A program made the position numbers and the translations under genes. A stretch of DNA of 64,000 nt from Lethocerus indicus (Eukaryota > Arthropoda > Insecta > Hemiptera > Belostomatidae): NCBI GenBank assembly GCA_019843655.1, contig JACDQD010000006.1, positions 930,001 through 994,000 of the forward strand, given 5' to 3'. This document shows positions 51,446 through 63,550 of this stretch, piece after piece (within the stretch, counting starts at the first letter, position 1; every line of letters begins with the position of its first letter). The notes below the pieces were generated by a model. It ran no database searches and was not told the origin of the DNA. It saw only the letters and a list, made by a program, of their open reading frames with translations.

Positions 51446-51885
51446 GTACTTAATACGGTCAAATAGAACTATGGGGTTCCGCCAAGAAATCCAACATCGC
51501 CCGCAACAAAAGTCCTTCGTACAATACTTAATGCTCCCTGGTATGTTTCTAACCGAACAATCCATAATGACCTCAACATACCCCGACAGTCGACGAAGTC
51601 GCAAAATCACGCTTCCTTAAATTCCATTCCCGCCTCTCTCCACATCCCAATCCACTCGTTCTGTCCCTTTCCTCTGTTTCCCATCCATTATCTCCCCCGC
51701 GTCGGCTTAAACGCCACCGGCCCAGAGATCTTCTTAGTCCGAAGCCGTAAACTGTTCATGTGAAAAAAGTGTCATCGTCGGGTGGTCTCTTTTATCGAGA
51801 CATTCGCGAGAAAAGAAAACACTCAACATTTGTACCAATAACTTCATGTAGTTGATTGTACAAAAATAAAAAGGTTAAAAAAAAA
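51446..51885 (+). mobile_element. Jockey-type retrotransposon 3' end, second copy
   Basis: Nucleotide-level match to 11697-12135, from ACTATGGGGTTCCGCCAAGA through AACGCCACCGGCCCAGAGAT to GTTGATTGTACAAAAATAAA and an A run at 51877-51885. A short internal deletion (about 15 bp, near 51500) and frame breaks make it non-coding. It is truncated more strongly at its 5' end than the first copy. Confidence 0.8.
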
Positions 51886-54800
51886 GTACGGTGAATTTTA
51901 ATATGGAGGTGGAAATGATGACAGTCGAAGTTGCCGAAATATTGCGGTCCGCTGAACATATTTTCTCAGAAGTGTCGACCGTTGAATTATTACGGGGTAT
52001 GAAAAAAATCTTGTTACGCCCCCGCCCCCTCCCCCATCACCCCGTCATTCAATCACGCGCAATACAAACTGCGATAGGGGCTCGGTGTGTATCACACTCG
52101 GCGAAAGATATGACAACGACGTTTAATATGTCGGAAGGGGGCGCATATCCCGGACAGGATAAATTCCCAGGAACCGGGGCGGATAAATCGGAGGGGGGGA
52201 GGGGGGCGAAAGGGGTCGGTTGGTCGGGGCTCACCCTCAAGTATTCCCCAATATCTAAACCCCTCACCCCCAATATCCCGTTTCTCTCCTTCCGCGGCGG
52301 GTCATATTGATTTCTTCGGGCCTATAAACTGCAGACCGCCGGCGAGCTCCTCCGGGGCCAACTCCCCGCCGCCGCAGTAATATCCGGACCAAACTGAATT
52401 TACCAAACTTTATACGGACACAACTCCTCCGCCCGTAAAATAAGCTTATTTACGTCTTATTCGATATTTTACGAGTACGGCTACGGCGAACTTGAAGTTC
52501 CGGCCGGGAAGAAGAAGTAAGGGGGGGGGGGCCTAATGAGCCGGCGTCCGCCCACTACAAGTGGCCGGGATGGATAAAACACCACTAAAACGCCGGGTTA
52601 TTGTCGGCTAAAAAAAGATCTTTCCGAGAGCCCATAAAATTTCCATACATCCGATGCATCGCCGCGGTGAAACGTAATAAAATTACTGGAATTTAACGAT
52701 CGGATTGACTGGCTTTCATAGCAGTATCACAGTAAAGAAACGTTTACAGTCCCGAAGAAGCGTATTTTAATCCTAACAAAATCCTCCGCACTATTCAACC
52801 TCATTTCCGGTACATTAACCAGCCTATTTCAATATATCTGAATCTACTAGAAATTCGGAAAATCGTCAGAAAATAATTTTGTAGACACTCGCCATATCTT
52901 GAGCATTTTCAGCTGTATATATCTATTTTTGATGTATTTTTATATAGTTATTCTTTTTTTTAGTTTATCAATCTAAAAAAATATTAATTAAAACATATTG
53001 AAATAAAATACGTAGTATCCCGGATGATTAGACTAAGATTCATCAACATAGACAAAGGTAAATACACAAATAGAATTTTATATATTGTTAAAATTAAAGT
53101 GTATAAGAATGAGGGGAGGTTAATAAAGCCTTAAAATATATATAAATTACAAAATAAATATAAGGCCGCTACTTCCCGCAATAGACAAGGAACAACTGTA
53201 CCTTCAGTGCAGTAAGTGCATAAAATATAGAAATAAAATTATATATTTTATAGTTCTTTGAATAAACAAAAATGCTGTTACGGTTGCGGGAAACCATTTT
53301 ACTGTTTATTGAAACCATATTCCCGGCAGGCGAGGTTAGTAAATTTTCAGAAAGTTCAGAAAATCGGAGCTATTCAAGATAAAAGTCCGGACTCGTAGAG
53401 AACATCGCCTTAGTGGTTTCCGTTTTGAAACCACAAGACAATTAATATCGCCCCGAGAAGGGACCCACTATCAGGTTAATAGAAGGCAAATAAAGGACAC
53501 CTGTGGCGGCCTCCGCTAAGTGCCCCGAACATAAAATTTTTAAACAAGCCCCTAATGGCTTTCGGGGCCGCTAAACGGGCACAAACACGGACAAACATAA
53601 CAAGGTAAGTATACGCTGTGCGGGGGAAGAAGCTGAATAAATTCGATAGCTTTACAACCCCTTGAGGAGGCTAAAAGCCTCCCCACCACCGAGGACGTTG
53701 CGTGCATTATTACGCGGAACGACCGGCGTTTATTCCATTTAAGAAAAGCGTGCCGGCGAGTTTTACCTTTTTAAGGAATATTCGATGAAAAAGAGAAATT
53801 ATATAAATACGAAAAAAAGGGTCCGTTCAATATAAATAAATGCTAACCAACTCGGGGGTTCGAGGGTGAAAGTGGGCTGGAACTCAAAGGAACGACGTTA
53901 TGATTTAAAATCTAACACAAAATAATCTGGGCTATATGTGAAAATCTGGTTGGGAATGGAAGTAAAACGAGGCAGAAAAGAAAACAATTATCAATACGCT
54001 AATTTGTGAATGTGGACGCCTGAAAAGGAAGTAGTCATTCGGTTAAAACATAGAAGTAAAATATATAAATCGAATTTTTAAAGAAGGGGGAAACCTTTCC
54101 CCTACAAGAAGGGGGGTTTCTCCTCCGTTACTCTCTAATCGTCAATAGTGTTACTATAACATCAATTTGGCTTATTTGTGAAAAATTGTGAAAATTATTT
54201 ACAATACAACAGAATGGCGAAAAACTAAAACCGGTTAAAATAATTACATATTATAAGAATTATTAAGAAGAATCGATTAGGGATGAAATGAATTAAATGC
54301 AGATTTTTTTTAACTTAGACAAGAAATTAACAACACGTATTCGAATAACACCGAACTGTTAGTCGCCAGCGATTTATTTATCAAAATATTTATGCTTGGA
54401 TACTTTCCAAGTACATAAACTTGAGGGGGCACGGCGGGGGTTATTGGTTGGGCGGGGACGCTGCTTAAATTGAGCGTCGTTTAAAATCGCGGCTACGGGT
54501 ACACAATAACAGAGGGAAGAGGAGAATGAGAATGAGAAGGAGGAGGAGGAGAATAAGAAGAATAAGAATAAGAAGAAGAAGAGCCATTAGGATTAGTTAT
54601 TTCCCGCATTATTCCTCTCCCCTGTCCCGTTCTGCTGCTAACGGAGGTCGTTTTACATTTACAAAAGAGAGCGCGGTACAAATAACAGGCGAAGGTAAAT
54701 TACGACACCATAACTACGCAGCTCGGAGACACAAGTGCCACTGGGAGCCCTTTTTCCCTTCCCTTAACATCACTATCCACCCCCTACACACCCAAGGAGA

Positions 54801-57624
54801 AGAGGGGGGGTGTTTACAGAGAAAGAGTAATTTGGTAAAGAAAATAAATTACCAACTCGGTTGGCTAAATAAATTTAGGCAAAAGTAATTTACGACCCTG
54901 ATTTTGATATAAATTATCGAATGTCGATGTAACGCGTATTCGCAGTGAATTCAATAAATAAGTTACGAGCCTAGATTTAAATTATCGACTATATTCGTAT
55001 CCCTGACGACGGAACCTGTAACAGTTCCGAAACGTCGGAGGCAGACAACACCCCAATGACAAAAAAAAAACGGTAAAAACCCTACCAATAAAATTACAAA
55101 TGTTTTTGGGGTTTCAGACGAATATAACCTGAAAGCTATCATATCATGAATGCAAAATGATCTACAAATCAAGTGTGAAATCAATAGCTGCATGAAATTT
55201 TGTCAATAAAGTACTGTCTTCGTTTCTGTTTTTGGCCTCTAGACTCGGTTCTAACAGAAACCAGTCTATTTCTGAATGTCATCAAGGGCGGATCGCTACC
55301 GATGATGGCGATAAGTCGAAACAATCCAAACTTCGACAGTTGTCTTCCGAATCATTTCGTCGGAATCATAAAGAAAAACAGCAATAAAGGTGTTTTATTA
55401 CTGTTTAGAGGCGCCGCGACTGAGCGGGGGAACGGGAAATTAGTTAGACCGAATTGGGGGTCGTTTTTCGTTTTTTTTCTCGTCCATTCTGAGTACCAAA
55501 GGGCTGTTAACATCTGCCTAAGTTTCGACCGGTTCTTCAACCTTTAAAAGGACACCGAAATTGGGGTCGTTCCCAGCACCTCCCCCCCCCTCCCCCAATC
55601 AACCCTTTGCAGGACTTACGCCCCTGTAATCTGGCAACCGGGGCACCGCTAATTCCCGGCAAACCGGAAAAGTAATTCCGAAAACGCGGAACCGCAAAAC
55701 AGACAAAAAAAAAGAAAGAGGTAAAGGCAAAAAATAGGAAAGAAAAGAACAACCAATTATCCATTGTTTGGCGGCGCGCGGACACAATTAGCGCAAGTAC
55801 GAGTGGAGAACACACAGGACGGAAAGGAGACTTATCGGACTTTGACAAAGTAGCGAAGTCTGAATTGTCAAAGTGAATAACAACGGGCCAGACAATAATA
55901 AGAGCCGCCAGCTCTTGTATTACTTCAAAGCAGGGCAGGTCACATTTGAACATCTTTGACACGGTTTCTTTTTTTCGCAGTTTTTTCCCCGTCTATTTCG
56001 TCAAATATTTTCAAACCTCTCGTACATCGGTAGTTTAAATATACTTCGTCGCACAATTTATCGCGACGCAATAACCATTACGCGTAATCCAATACATTTT
56101 ATGATGATTGAGATTCAGTTGCCCAACAATGTTCCCAGCCTAGAAAAACGAAGTGGAACATTATGTTCATCCACTTCGAAATATTATTATTCATTAATCC
56201 TTATAATAGCTTAACTAGCAAATATTATGTATTTGTACAATGTTGAATACCTTCGAGGTAATTCCTAACTGACTGTGCTTGGAATTTCGAAAGCTTGAAA
56301 TGCTTTCATGCATCCGCCTTAAAATCTGTCACCGCCTTATAGGGCCGCCACCGTGTAAATAAGTTATGGATGTTCGTTTAAAGCCTCATCAACAACACTG
56401 GACAATGTTGGTACGGCCGAACAAGAATAAGTCAAGAGGCATCCCTCTCCCCCGCCCCGCCGCCCCCCCCCAACAAAACTTGATCTGACAGCTAAGAGAG
56501 TAAGTAAGTGAGCTTCATCAACTTGCCGAATTCATCGACATCTTGTTCAAGCGCTACTAAAGTTGTTAACACCATTCGACGGATAAAGAGCATTCACCGA
56601 AGAGCATTATACCGAAGTGTGTTAGATCGTGGGCGGTTTGTGAGTGTTAATTTTTCGCTACTAATTATTCAAAATTTTGCCCCATTTCTTTTTGTTTTAT
56701 ATTTTATATCGGAATATTAATTGTCCGGATTGGAAACAGAATAGGTCAAGCTTCCGTGAATAAAACTTAAACAGGAGAGAAAAATCGTACAACAAGTGAT
56801 AACGGAAGCATGTTTTTTGTTCATTAGACTCTAGATATTCAATTTGCGTTTGAACTTAACTCAAAAGTCAACAAAAGATAAGAAATTTTGTGAATTTGTT
56901 ATCTTAGAGACGCCACGTGAGTCCAGCGTTATTCTCTAATTAATAGCGCTAGTCGGACATCAATTTCGCCTATTGTATATTGTACAGTTGTAGCGATAAA
57001 AGGAGTCATAAAAAATTATTCTAATATCGGACGTTAGTCGCACGCGCTATACGAGAAGTTGAGAGACAAGATTAAAGCTGTAAATGTGACACCGGCACAT
57101 TTTCCCGAGCTGTTTTTCCCCGACGATATATTCAGTGAAAATTGTTTCCTTCGAGGAGAACACGGCCGAGGGGGTTGGTCACACCCCTCCATCCAACAAC
57201 CCCAACCCGCCCAGTCCGGTAACGATTTACAAGATTTACTGCTCGATTTAACCTTTATAGCGCACAATTCAAATCTCATATTACTGCCCGAGAACGGCCT
57301 AAGCGGAAAGTTTTTTTTTTTTTCTCCCCTTTTCTCTAATGGCATATTCGAGTTGGGGCGGAATAAAGATATAGACGGCCCTATAAGAGAGAAAGAGAAT
57401 AATCTCGGCAACATTTTACGACCCGAGTGTAAAACCAGAACCGGAACCAGTGCCGCCCACCAATTTCGCCTAACAACAGAACGGTGGAATATAAAACGAA
57501 ATAATAAAATATAAATAATTCAGTAATATACAAATAGTTGTGGCCTCTGACATTCCATTAAATAGCATAAAAGCCTGAGACGTCAAATGATAATTTTCAA
57601 CGTATATATAAAAAGAAATTATTA
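51886..57624. other. No gene recognised; inside the large dystrophin intron
   Basis: GC-rich near 52.0-52.6 kb, AT-rich at 52.8-54.4 kb, a GAA/AGG-rich stretch near 54520-54590 and C runs near 55580 and 56460. A 151-codon plus-strand frame at 57059-57514 has no recognisable domain and no support. Confidence 0.45.
55003..55038. repeat. Short stem-loop with GAAACGTCGG motif
   Basis: GACGACGGAAC, a short loop, then GTTCCGAAACGTCGG form a nested stem-loop. From memory, this kind of motif recurs in arthropod dispersed repeats, but I cannot name the family. The 65 bp before it (near 54893 and 54961) are partly duplicated. Confidence 0.3.
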
Positions 57625-57794
57625 GGGGTACCCAAAAGTAATAAACATTTTGACTTTTGAATTAATTTTATTTTCCTCAAAAAGGAAACTTTAATTATTA
57701 ATCTACTATATATTTCACCGATATTACCGACAACTTCAAGAACGCCTCAAGACCAAAATACATCTTATCAAATTGTCGATAATTTTGGGTACAC
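57625..57794. mobile_element. Candidate short inverted-repeat element
   Basis: GGGTACCCAAAAGTAAT at the left faces an inverted copy, with three mismatches, of ATTTTGGGTACAC at the right. The span is 170 bp, AT-rich, with no coding capacity. It may be a MITE, but the target duplication is not clear. Confidence 0.35.
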
Positions 57795-58339
57795 ATAATA
57801 CTTTAAAACTATTTGTACATGATATTTTATCAACCTTGAATACAGCCAAGAACAATACCGACATTGGGTAAATTTCATGTAACAAAAAAGCGAATAAAAA
57901 TTAATTCCGATGATAATTTAACGACAGCAAAAGTTGAAGCAATCAGTAAATAAATAAATAAATAAAGATACGACAAAAGGCAATCCATTATTTCTTTATT
58001 GATTATCCGTTCAAGCTACCCCCATCAGGTTTGACTCTATCAGTTCCTATTTTTTCCACACGGCCGGGAAAAGCCCAGGAAAACACGTGGAAACTCCGCC
58101 TTCCCCTTCCATTTTTTTTAACAGAAGTTAACGATAGCTCCCCGATGAGCTATAATAACCCCCGCTCCCTCCCACTCCTCCACTATGCAGGCTCTCTCGG
58201 GGTGCCAAACAAGTAATAATTTATTTAAAAGAAACGAGCCAGCGGGGGCGGAGGCAAGGGGCCCGCAACAAAGTATGATAGAGGGGAAGAAGTAGAGGGA
58301 GGAAGACGAGGAGGAGGGTAAATAAATAACGAGCAGGAC

Positions 58340-58354
58340 CCCCCCCCCCCCCCC
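58340..58354. repeat. C homopolymer of 15
   Basis: The longest C run in the window. Other long G or C runs include 2070-2080 (11 G), 8700-8709 (10 C), 16438-16450 (13 C), 17437-17449 (13 C) and 45710-45720 (11 G). Confidence 0.95.
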
Positions 58355-58636
58355 AAGCGCCCAAACCAAGGCACCAGACAACTTATTATTAATAAACAGC
58401 CATAATTTAACGCCGTTAGAATTAATGACGGCACCCCCCCACCCCGCTAATAAAGCGAGAAAATCGTAGAATTAAAAAATGTTTTTTTTTGGCATCGTCA
58501 GTTTTTTTCTCCTCAACCTAATTAACTCCGGGGGAGATCCACGACGAACCCTCATCTGTAGCAGACAAAAAAAAAACCCCGAGGGACATTGTGCAAACAT
58601 TATTGAATAGTGTTAACGGAGGTACAATATTCGCTG

Positions 58637-58965
58637 TAGTAATATAATTTTTATTATACTCCAAAATAGTATGAAAGGCTATAGCATGAAAATAGGGGGG
58701 TACTTTATAGTGGGGGGTCTAACCGTCTGCAAAAAGTAAAGCTTAATCCTGACTAAGCATGTTTTGAAAACTGTATCATCTACTATTACAAAGTCGCTTG
58801 AATTATATGCAGGTCATTTTCGGCGTGTAATTTTTCCTGCGTTGAACGATATAGTAATTTTATGTCCTTTAAAATAACGAGAGGCTATATGCAGGGTATT
58901 AATATTGGACTAAGTTATGTGGGCTGACATAAACTTTTGCAAAAACTAAAGCCTCCTTTTAAACT
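58637..58965. repeat. Decayed tandem duplication, period about 210 bp
   Basis: GAAAGGCTATAGCATG near 58672 matches GAGAGGCTATATGCAG near 58880. TCTGCAAAAAGTAAAGCTT near 58726 matches TTTGCAAAAACTAAAGCCT near 58937. The parts between are also alike at low identity. No coding frame is seen. Confidence 0.5.
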
Positions 58966-61900
58966 TTTAGGCTCGTTGATTTCCGATATGTGCTACAGGA
59001 GAGTATTTTCTATTTTTTTTTCTATTAAATTTTTGTACGCCAAACGTTTATTTTAAGTAGTGTCTAATAAAAGACAGAATTTAGTAACGTCCAAGAGTAG
59101 ACCGTGTGGCGTCGAAACGCGAATCGAGGAACCTTTCCCTTCTTGTTCCTGTACACCTAGGGCCTCTCTTTCGGTTCGCATCGCCGTTAGTTAATTTATA
59201 AATCGAAGGGTGAAACATGCTTCCCCCGAGGGCTTTAATTATAGGGAGACAAGACAAAGGGCTTGGGCGGCCGAGGCGCCAGCCCCCCCACTCCAACCAC
59301 CTTTCATTGATTTAAACAGATAAATTGCCGGATAAATTTTACCTCAGACAAATTCAAGTTCAAATTACAAGAAAGAAGTAAGGAAGAATGAGTTAAGAAG
59401 GGAGGAAGAGGGAGGAGGGTTTTTAATCCTACTTTCCACTCCCTATTGGAGAACAGAAGTCGCAAATAAGCTCCCATTAGGCAGAGCTTGAGGATAAGAA
59501 GCTGGGGGATTAAGGGGAGAGAGAGAGAGACTCAGAGGGAGGTCTCTTTTAGTTTCTAAGTCATGCAGAGTTTAAATTTCTCAGACAAAATCTCATACCA
59601 ACTGAACCTACAATGACAAACCGAAGTGTAACAATAAATAAAAACACTCACAAATATTAGGTATAATCAGAAAGTGGTCTTCATTAGATTAAGATAATCT
59701 GGCGGCAGGTCCAGGATTCGCCAAATTTGAATGGAGTGAATACAACAATCAAGGTCACAAGGTGATAGCCTTGAAAAAAGAAATGTCGGAAATGGATGCT
59801 GCAAGGCACAAATTTTGTACCAAAAATTAAAGTAAGAAGCGAAAAACATTATGCCACAAAGTTAGGCCCCAACTGCACTCAAAGGAACATTGAGGAAAAC
59901 TATTTTTACAAACTTCCATTATGAATCTAAATAAACTGACTTAAAACAACAAGACAATTGTGTTACTTGTGTTTTGATTATGGCTTTCTTATTTTTCTTA
60001 ATTAAATGGTAGTATATTCCTTACATCGAACAGACCAAGACCTCTAGCGGCGATTCCATGAACCAAGAATGGACAGGCTTAAAGAGTTTCCCTTCTCCAA
60101 GTAAGATTTATTCCAACTTTTATCAGTTTTTAGATTCTTCCAGTAATTCAAATTAAAAAATAATCGATTTCCAGGTTCAATATTTGAGAGCACAATACAG
60201 TGTTAATAACTATTTTATGCTTAAAATAATAAAAAACAATCTTCTATTGTATTGTACCAAGTTCAGTTTTCAAAATCTCGATTAAGAATATGCCCTGTTA
60301 GGTGTATTTAGTTATGAAATTCAAGTATTAATAAGTCGTTTATAAATGTTTATACTATAACTCTATATAGTTAAATAGAACATATGACCATTACACATAC
60401 CTACCATTTATCAAAAACTTTCAAAAATTTCAAAAATGTCTGCAATATTTATAAAATGTTATCATTAAATAAAAGTTTTATTTTCACAATAATGAATATC
60501 TTGGTTTCTATTCAATAACACAGGTGACTTACATTAAAATTAAAATAGCTTATTAGCATTTAAATAAGGTAAAAGAAAGAAGAAAATTATTAATTCATGT
60601 TGGTTGTTAACTGAAATAAAAGTTATCATAATCATCATCTAGACTTCTTTAGAATATTTAAAATCAATAACCACAATGGGTTTATTCAAAATTACTTTAT
60701 AATTACAATTATAGAATTCAGTATATACTACTTAAATGCAGTACCACTGAAAAAACATGCAATGGTCGTTAACCCAAACAAAGTGTTTTAAATTACTGGT
60801 ATTTATCATCGCAAATTTAATTAGAAACAATCTACTACTGTCAAGTTCAATGTTTGTTTCTTTAAATTCATACAAGATAAATATTTCTCACTATACATAC
60901 AAATGGTTAGAGATGCATAATACTCATGATTTATACAATAAATGAATTACTGCATTCATTCAACTCAAAATTAAATCATACTCAACAAACATATGTTCAA
61001 TCAACTGATCAAGTGATATTACTGTTAGAAGGGTAAAGAACATTTCTTTAGGGACGGAAGAAAAGGTTAAAGGAGAGAATACGAAATGACAATAGTTAAA
61101 GTGCACACAAAATATAGTTATGTCAAAACTAACAGGGATCGAGTGCAATCCAATTTTTAAGGAGGAAAACAAACAGAAAAAACAAGGTAATGAGAAGAGT
61201 GAAGAAGACACTCCGTGTGAAACCAATCTATAAGGCCTTACTGAATAATAGGTTTTGCAACAAGAGTTTAATACATCGTGGGTCCAAACAAAAAAAAAAA
61301 AAAAAAACAATAGTCAAGAGATAATCAAGATTGAACAACTGAGTTATTCCAATATCAAATATACATTCGGTTAATGCAACTCAACGACTACTTGTAAGTT
61401 GTTACACGGTAACCGCATGCCTAGTAAAACAAAATGTACTGACGTCGTGCCTGAACAGCAATGTCTGGATCATCGGCAAAAATCATATACGTATATTAAT
61501 ATTAGAGTCCAAAAATCAGTAAAAAAAAAAGGAAAACTTAGACTAACACATAAAACCCGTCAACATTTCATTCATCAGTTTATCCATAAATTCAATTAGA
61601 CCCGACAAAATAATTAATCGGATAGTCCAAATTTATAAAGACGAATTGATATTTTTTAATCGAGAAAATTATTTAGTATCGTGTAAATAAATAAAAACAA
61701 ATGGTTCATAACACATATTTGCGAACAGATTTTAAATAACTCAAATATTATTAAATCTCCGTGAATAAAATATTAGCAGATATTGGTATTCAGATAAATT
61801 GAGTACTTTAATTTTTTTATACTTAAATAAATCTAATACTTGAAAAAAAAATTGGTCCCAAACCGTCTTAGATCATTCGACACTTTTATATGAATTATGC

Positions 61901-62289
61901 CAAAACTCAAATAAATATTCAGTAATAGAAAGACATATATTCACTCTATAATTTAGTATTCAAAAGTTGTATGATTAGGTACTGAATAAAAATTTAATAT
62001 ATTTATTTTAATCAAGAAGCGACAATTGCAAACAACCCAGAAATCCAATTGGAAAAGATGTATAAAAATTTATATGAAATCTTCCAGAAAAACTCTTTTT
62101 TTATAAAAATAAATAATTTTTCTATAAACAAAATTTACTGATGAATGTGAATTTGTCTTATAATTCAAGTTAGAGTGGGCCACGGGTCACTTTGTGGGCC
62201 TCAAAATTTTCCCAAGCCACCAATTTCAGTTATTATAACTCGTGTATTAAATTTAACGAGTTTAAAGAGAATAATAAAAGAATCCCTAC
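58966..62289 (-). other. Dys: Dystrophin intron, 5' part, AT-rich
   Basis: The large intron starts at 62289 with GTAGGG on the minus strand. From about 59.6 kb to 62.2 kb the DNA is uniformly AT-rich with short A/T runs (an 18-A run at 61290-61307) and no G/C runs. GC-rich patches occur only at 59.0-59.55 kb. No exon is recognised. Confidence 0.65.
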
Positions 62290-62452
62290 CTTGAGCTGAA
62301 GTGAAGGTTTCGCCTCCTTGTCCACTTCTGCTTCCACTGCTTCCAGTCCGGATTCTATTTCGCTCAGCCATGCCAAAAACTTCTCCAAGGATCGATCAAA
62401 GTTGTGCAGCGAATTTATAGCCGAATGCAAAGCTTTCCCGCGATTTATAACA
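62290..62452 (-). CDS. Dys: Dystrophin internal exon, spectrin-like repeat (about human R22-R23)
   Basis: This 163-bp minus-strand exon follows the exon at 63396-63550 after a 943-bp intron. The acceptor is ATTTTCAG before 62452 and the donor is CAAG|GTAGGG at 62290/62289. One base completes the split serine codon and 54 full codons follow, so the exon ends in phase 0. The peptide includes NSLHNFDRSLEKFLAWLSEI and then an acidic helix EAVEAEVDKEAKPSLQLK. Human dystrophin has LEKFLAWLTEAE at the equivalent position (from memory), and the heptad spacing with the central tryptophan is typical of helix A of a spectrin repeat. Joining the two exons gives one uninterrupted frame, which supports both. 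The next exon of the long form would lie at lower coordinates; I did not find it in the window. Confidence 0.9.
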
Positions 62453-63395
62453 CTGAAAATTTATGCAGAAAATTACTATTACACTCTGGGCCGTATGGTA
62501 CATTCAGAAATGAAATATGTTACCGTGAAACATTTCCGTTTTTTCACTGTATCACTTTCCAAAAAGATGTAATATTCATATTAATTTTGATGATCATATA
62601 CCCTCGTTAATTTTGTAACATTTGCTCAAACACAGTCAAATAATAATTATTATCAATGTTAGATACAGTAATCGTGAAAAAATTTAAAGTTTGAAGAAAT
62701 ATTTGCAATTAATTCAGGATACAAAAAGCTGTACTATAAAACCAATTTTGTTTTAAGAATAGCTCAATGGTCGGGGAAAACACAACTAATATGTTAAATA
62801 ATTTTCTTTAAATGTTGTACAATGCAAAATGCTTATTTAAAAAAAAAAATAATTCAATTGTTATACGTGATTGTAAACATGAAATACTACAGAATACAAC
62901 TGAGTGTATATGAGAACAATTTAAAATATAAAATTAGATCAATGGGAATTATGTTTCAAATGTATTATCGCATATATTAAATGATAATAACTTTCTACTC
63001 TATCAATCATTTTAAATTACTACATACATAATTCCTGTAATCCATTTTCAATTGGGCCATTTGGTATAATGAAGGGAGCAAATACAATCGGAATATTCAG
63101 TCCAATGATCAGATTACCATTTCATTAGACCAAGAGAGGTGTATATCAGATGGGTGCATATATCAACATTCTATTATAGATTCAATTGTGTTCAATTTGA
63201 TACCGATAAATGTTAAATTTCCAAAGCCAATATCCAAAGCGAATTAAGTCGATTGAGACCAAAAATGTAGGCATGAAATGATAATTCTGATTCGCACGAT
63301 TTTCAGAATTTTAAAATCTGTACGATTCTTGCTACAAAATCCAAAGTAGTTAACAGAGGAAAGAGTGAGCAGCTGAATGATTTATACGGCATTAC
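62453..63395 (-). other. Dys: Dystrophin intron between the two rod exons
   Basis: This 943-bp AT-rich intron begins GTAATG and ends ATTTTCAG on the minus strand, with phase 2 on both sides. It holds no coding signal that I can see, no repeat and no long G/C run. Short A and T runs are the only visible structure. Confidence 0.85.
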
Positions 63396-63550
63396 CTAGT
63401 GTTCAGGTCGTTGTATCTCTGATTTATAATTTCCGTGGTCTTTTTCACTTTTGACGTATCATCCTGTTGATAGACTGCAATCAATTTCTGAGTCAAATGA
63501 TTGAAAAGCTCAATATGATGTTTGTACTGGTGCAGGTCGGCATGGAATGA
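63396..63550 (-). CDS. Dys: Dystrophin internal exon, spectrin-like repeat (about human R22)
   Basis: Dystrophin is a long rod protein under the muscle and nerve cell membrane that links actin to the dystroglycan complex. This 155-bp exon reads on the minus strand from a TTTCAG acceptor (intron bases 63551-63556) to an AG|GTAATG donor at 63396/63395. The open frame gives 51 codons plus two bases. It contains QYKHHIELFNHLTQKLI, then QQDDTSKVKKTTEIINQRY, the end of a helix and the next helix of a spectrin-type triple-helical repeat. From memory, human dystrophin has DYSADDTRKVHMITENIN at the matching place, so the shared pattern is DDT-KV---TE-IN. The exon ends in phase 2, and its last two bases AG join T from the exon at 62452 to make a serine codon. 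Seen directly: splice sites and frame. From family knowledge: identity and repeat number. Utrophin-like or other spectrin-repeat proteins are less likely given this pattern. Confidence 0.9.

Noticed and set aside
57059..57514. 151-codon plus-strand open frame
   Set aside because: No domain, composition or splice evidence; a frame of this length is expected by chance in 64 kb.
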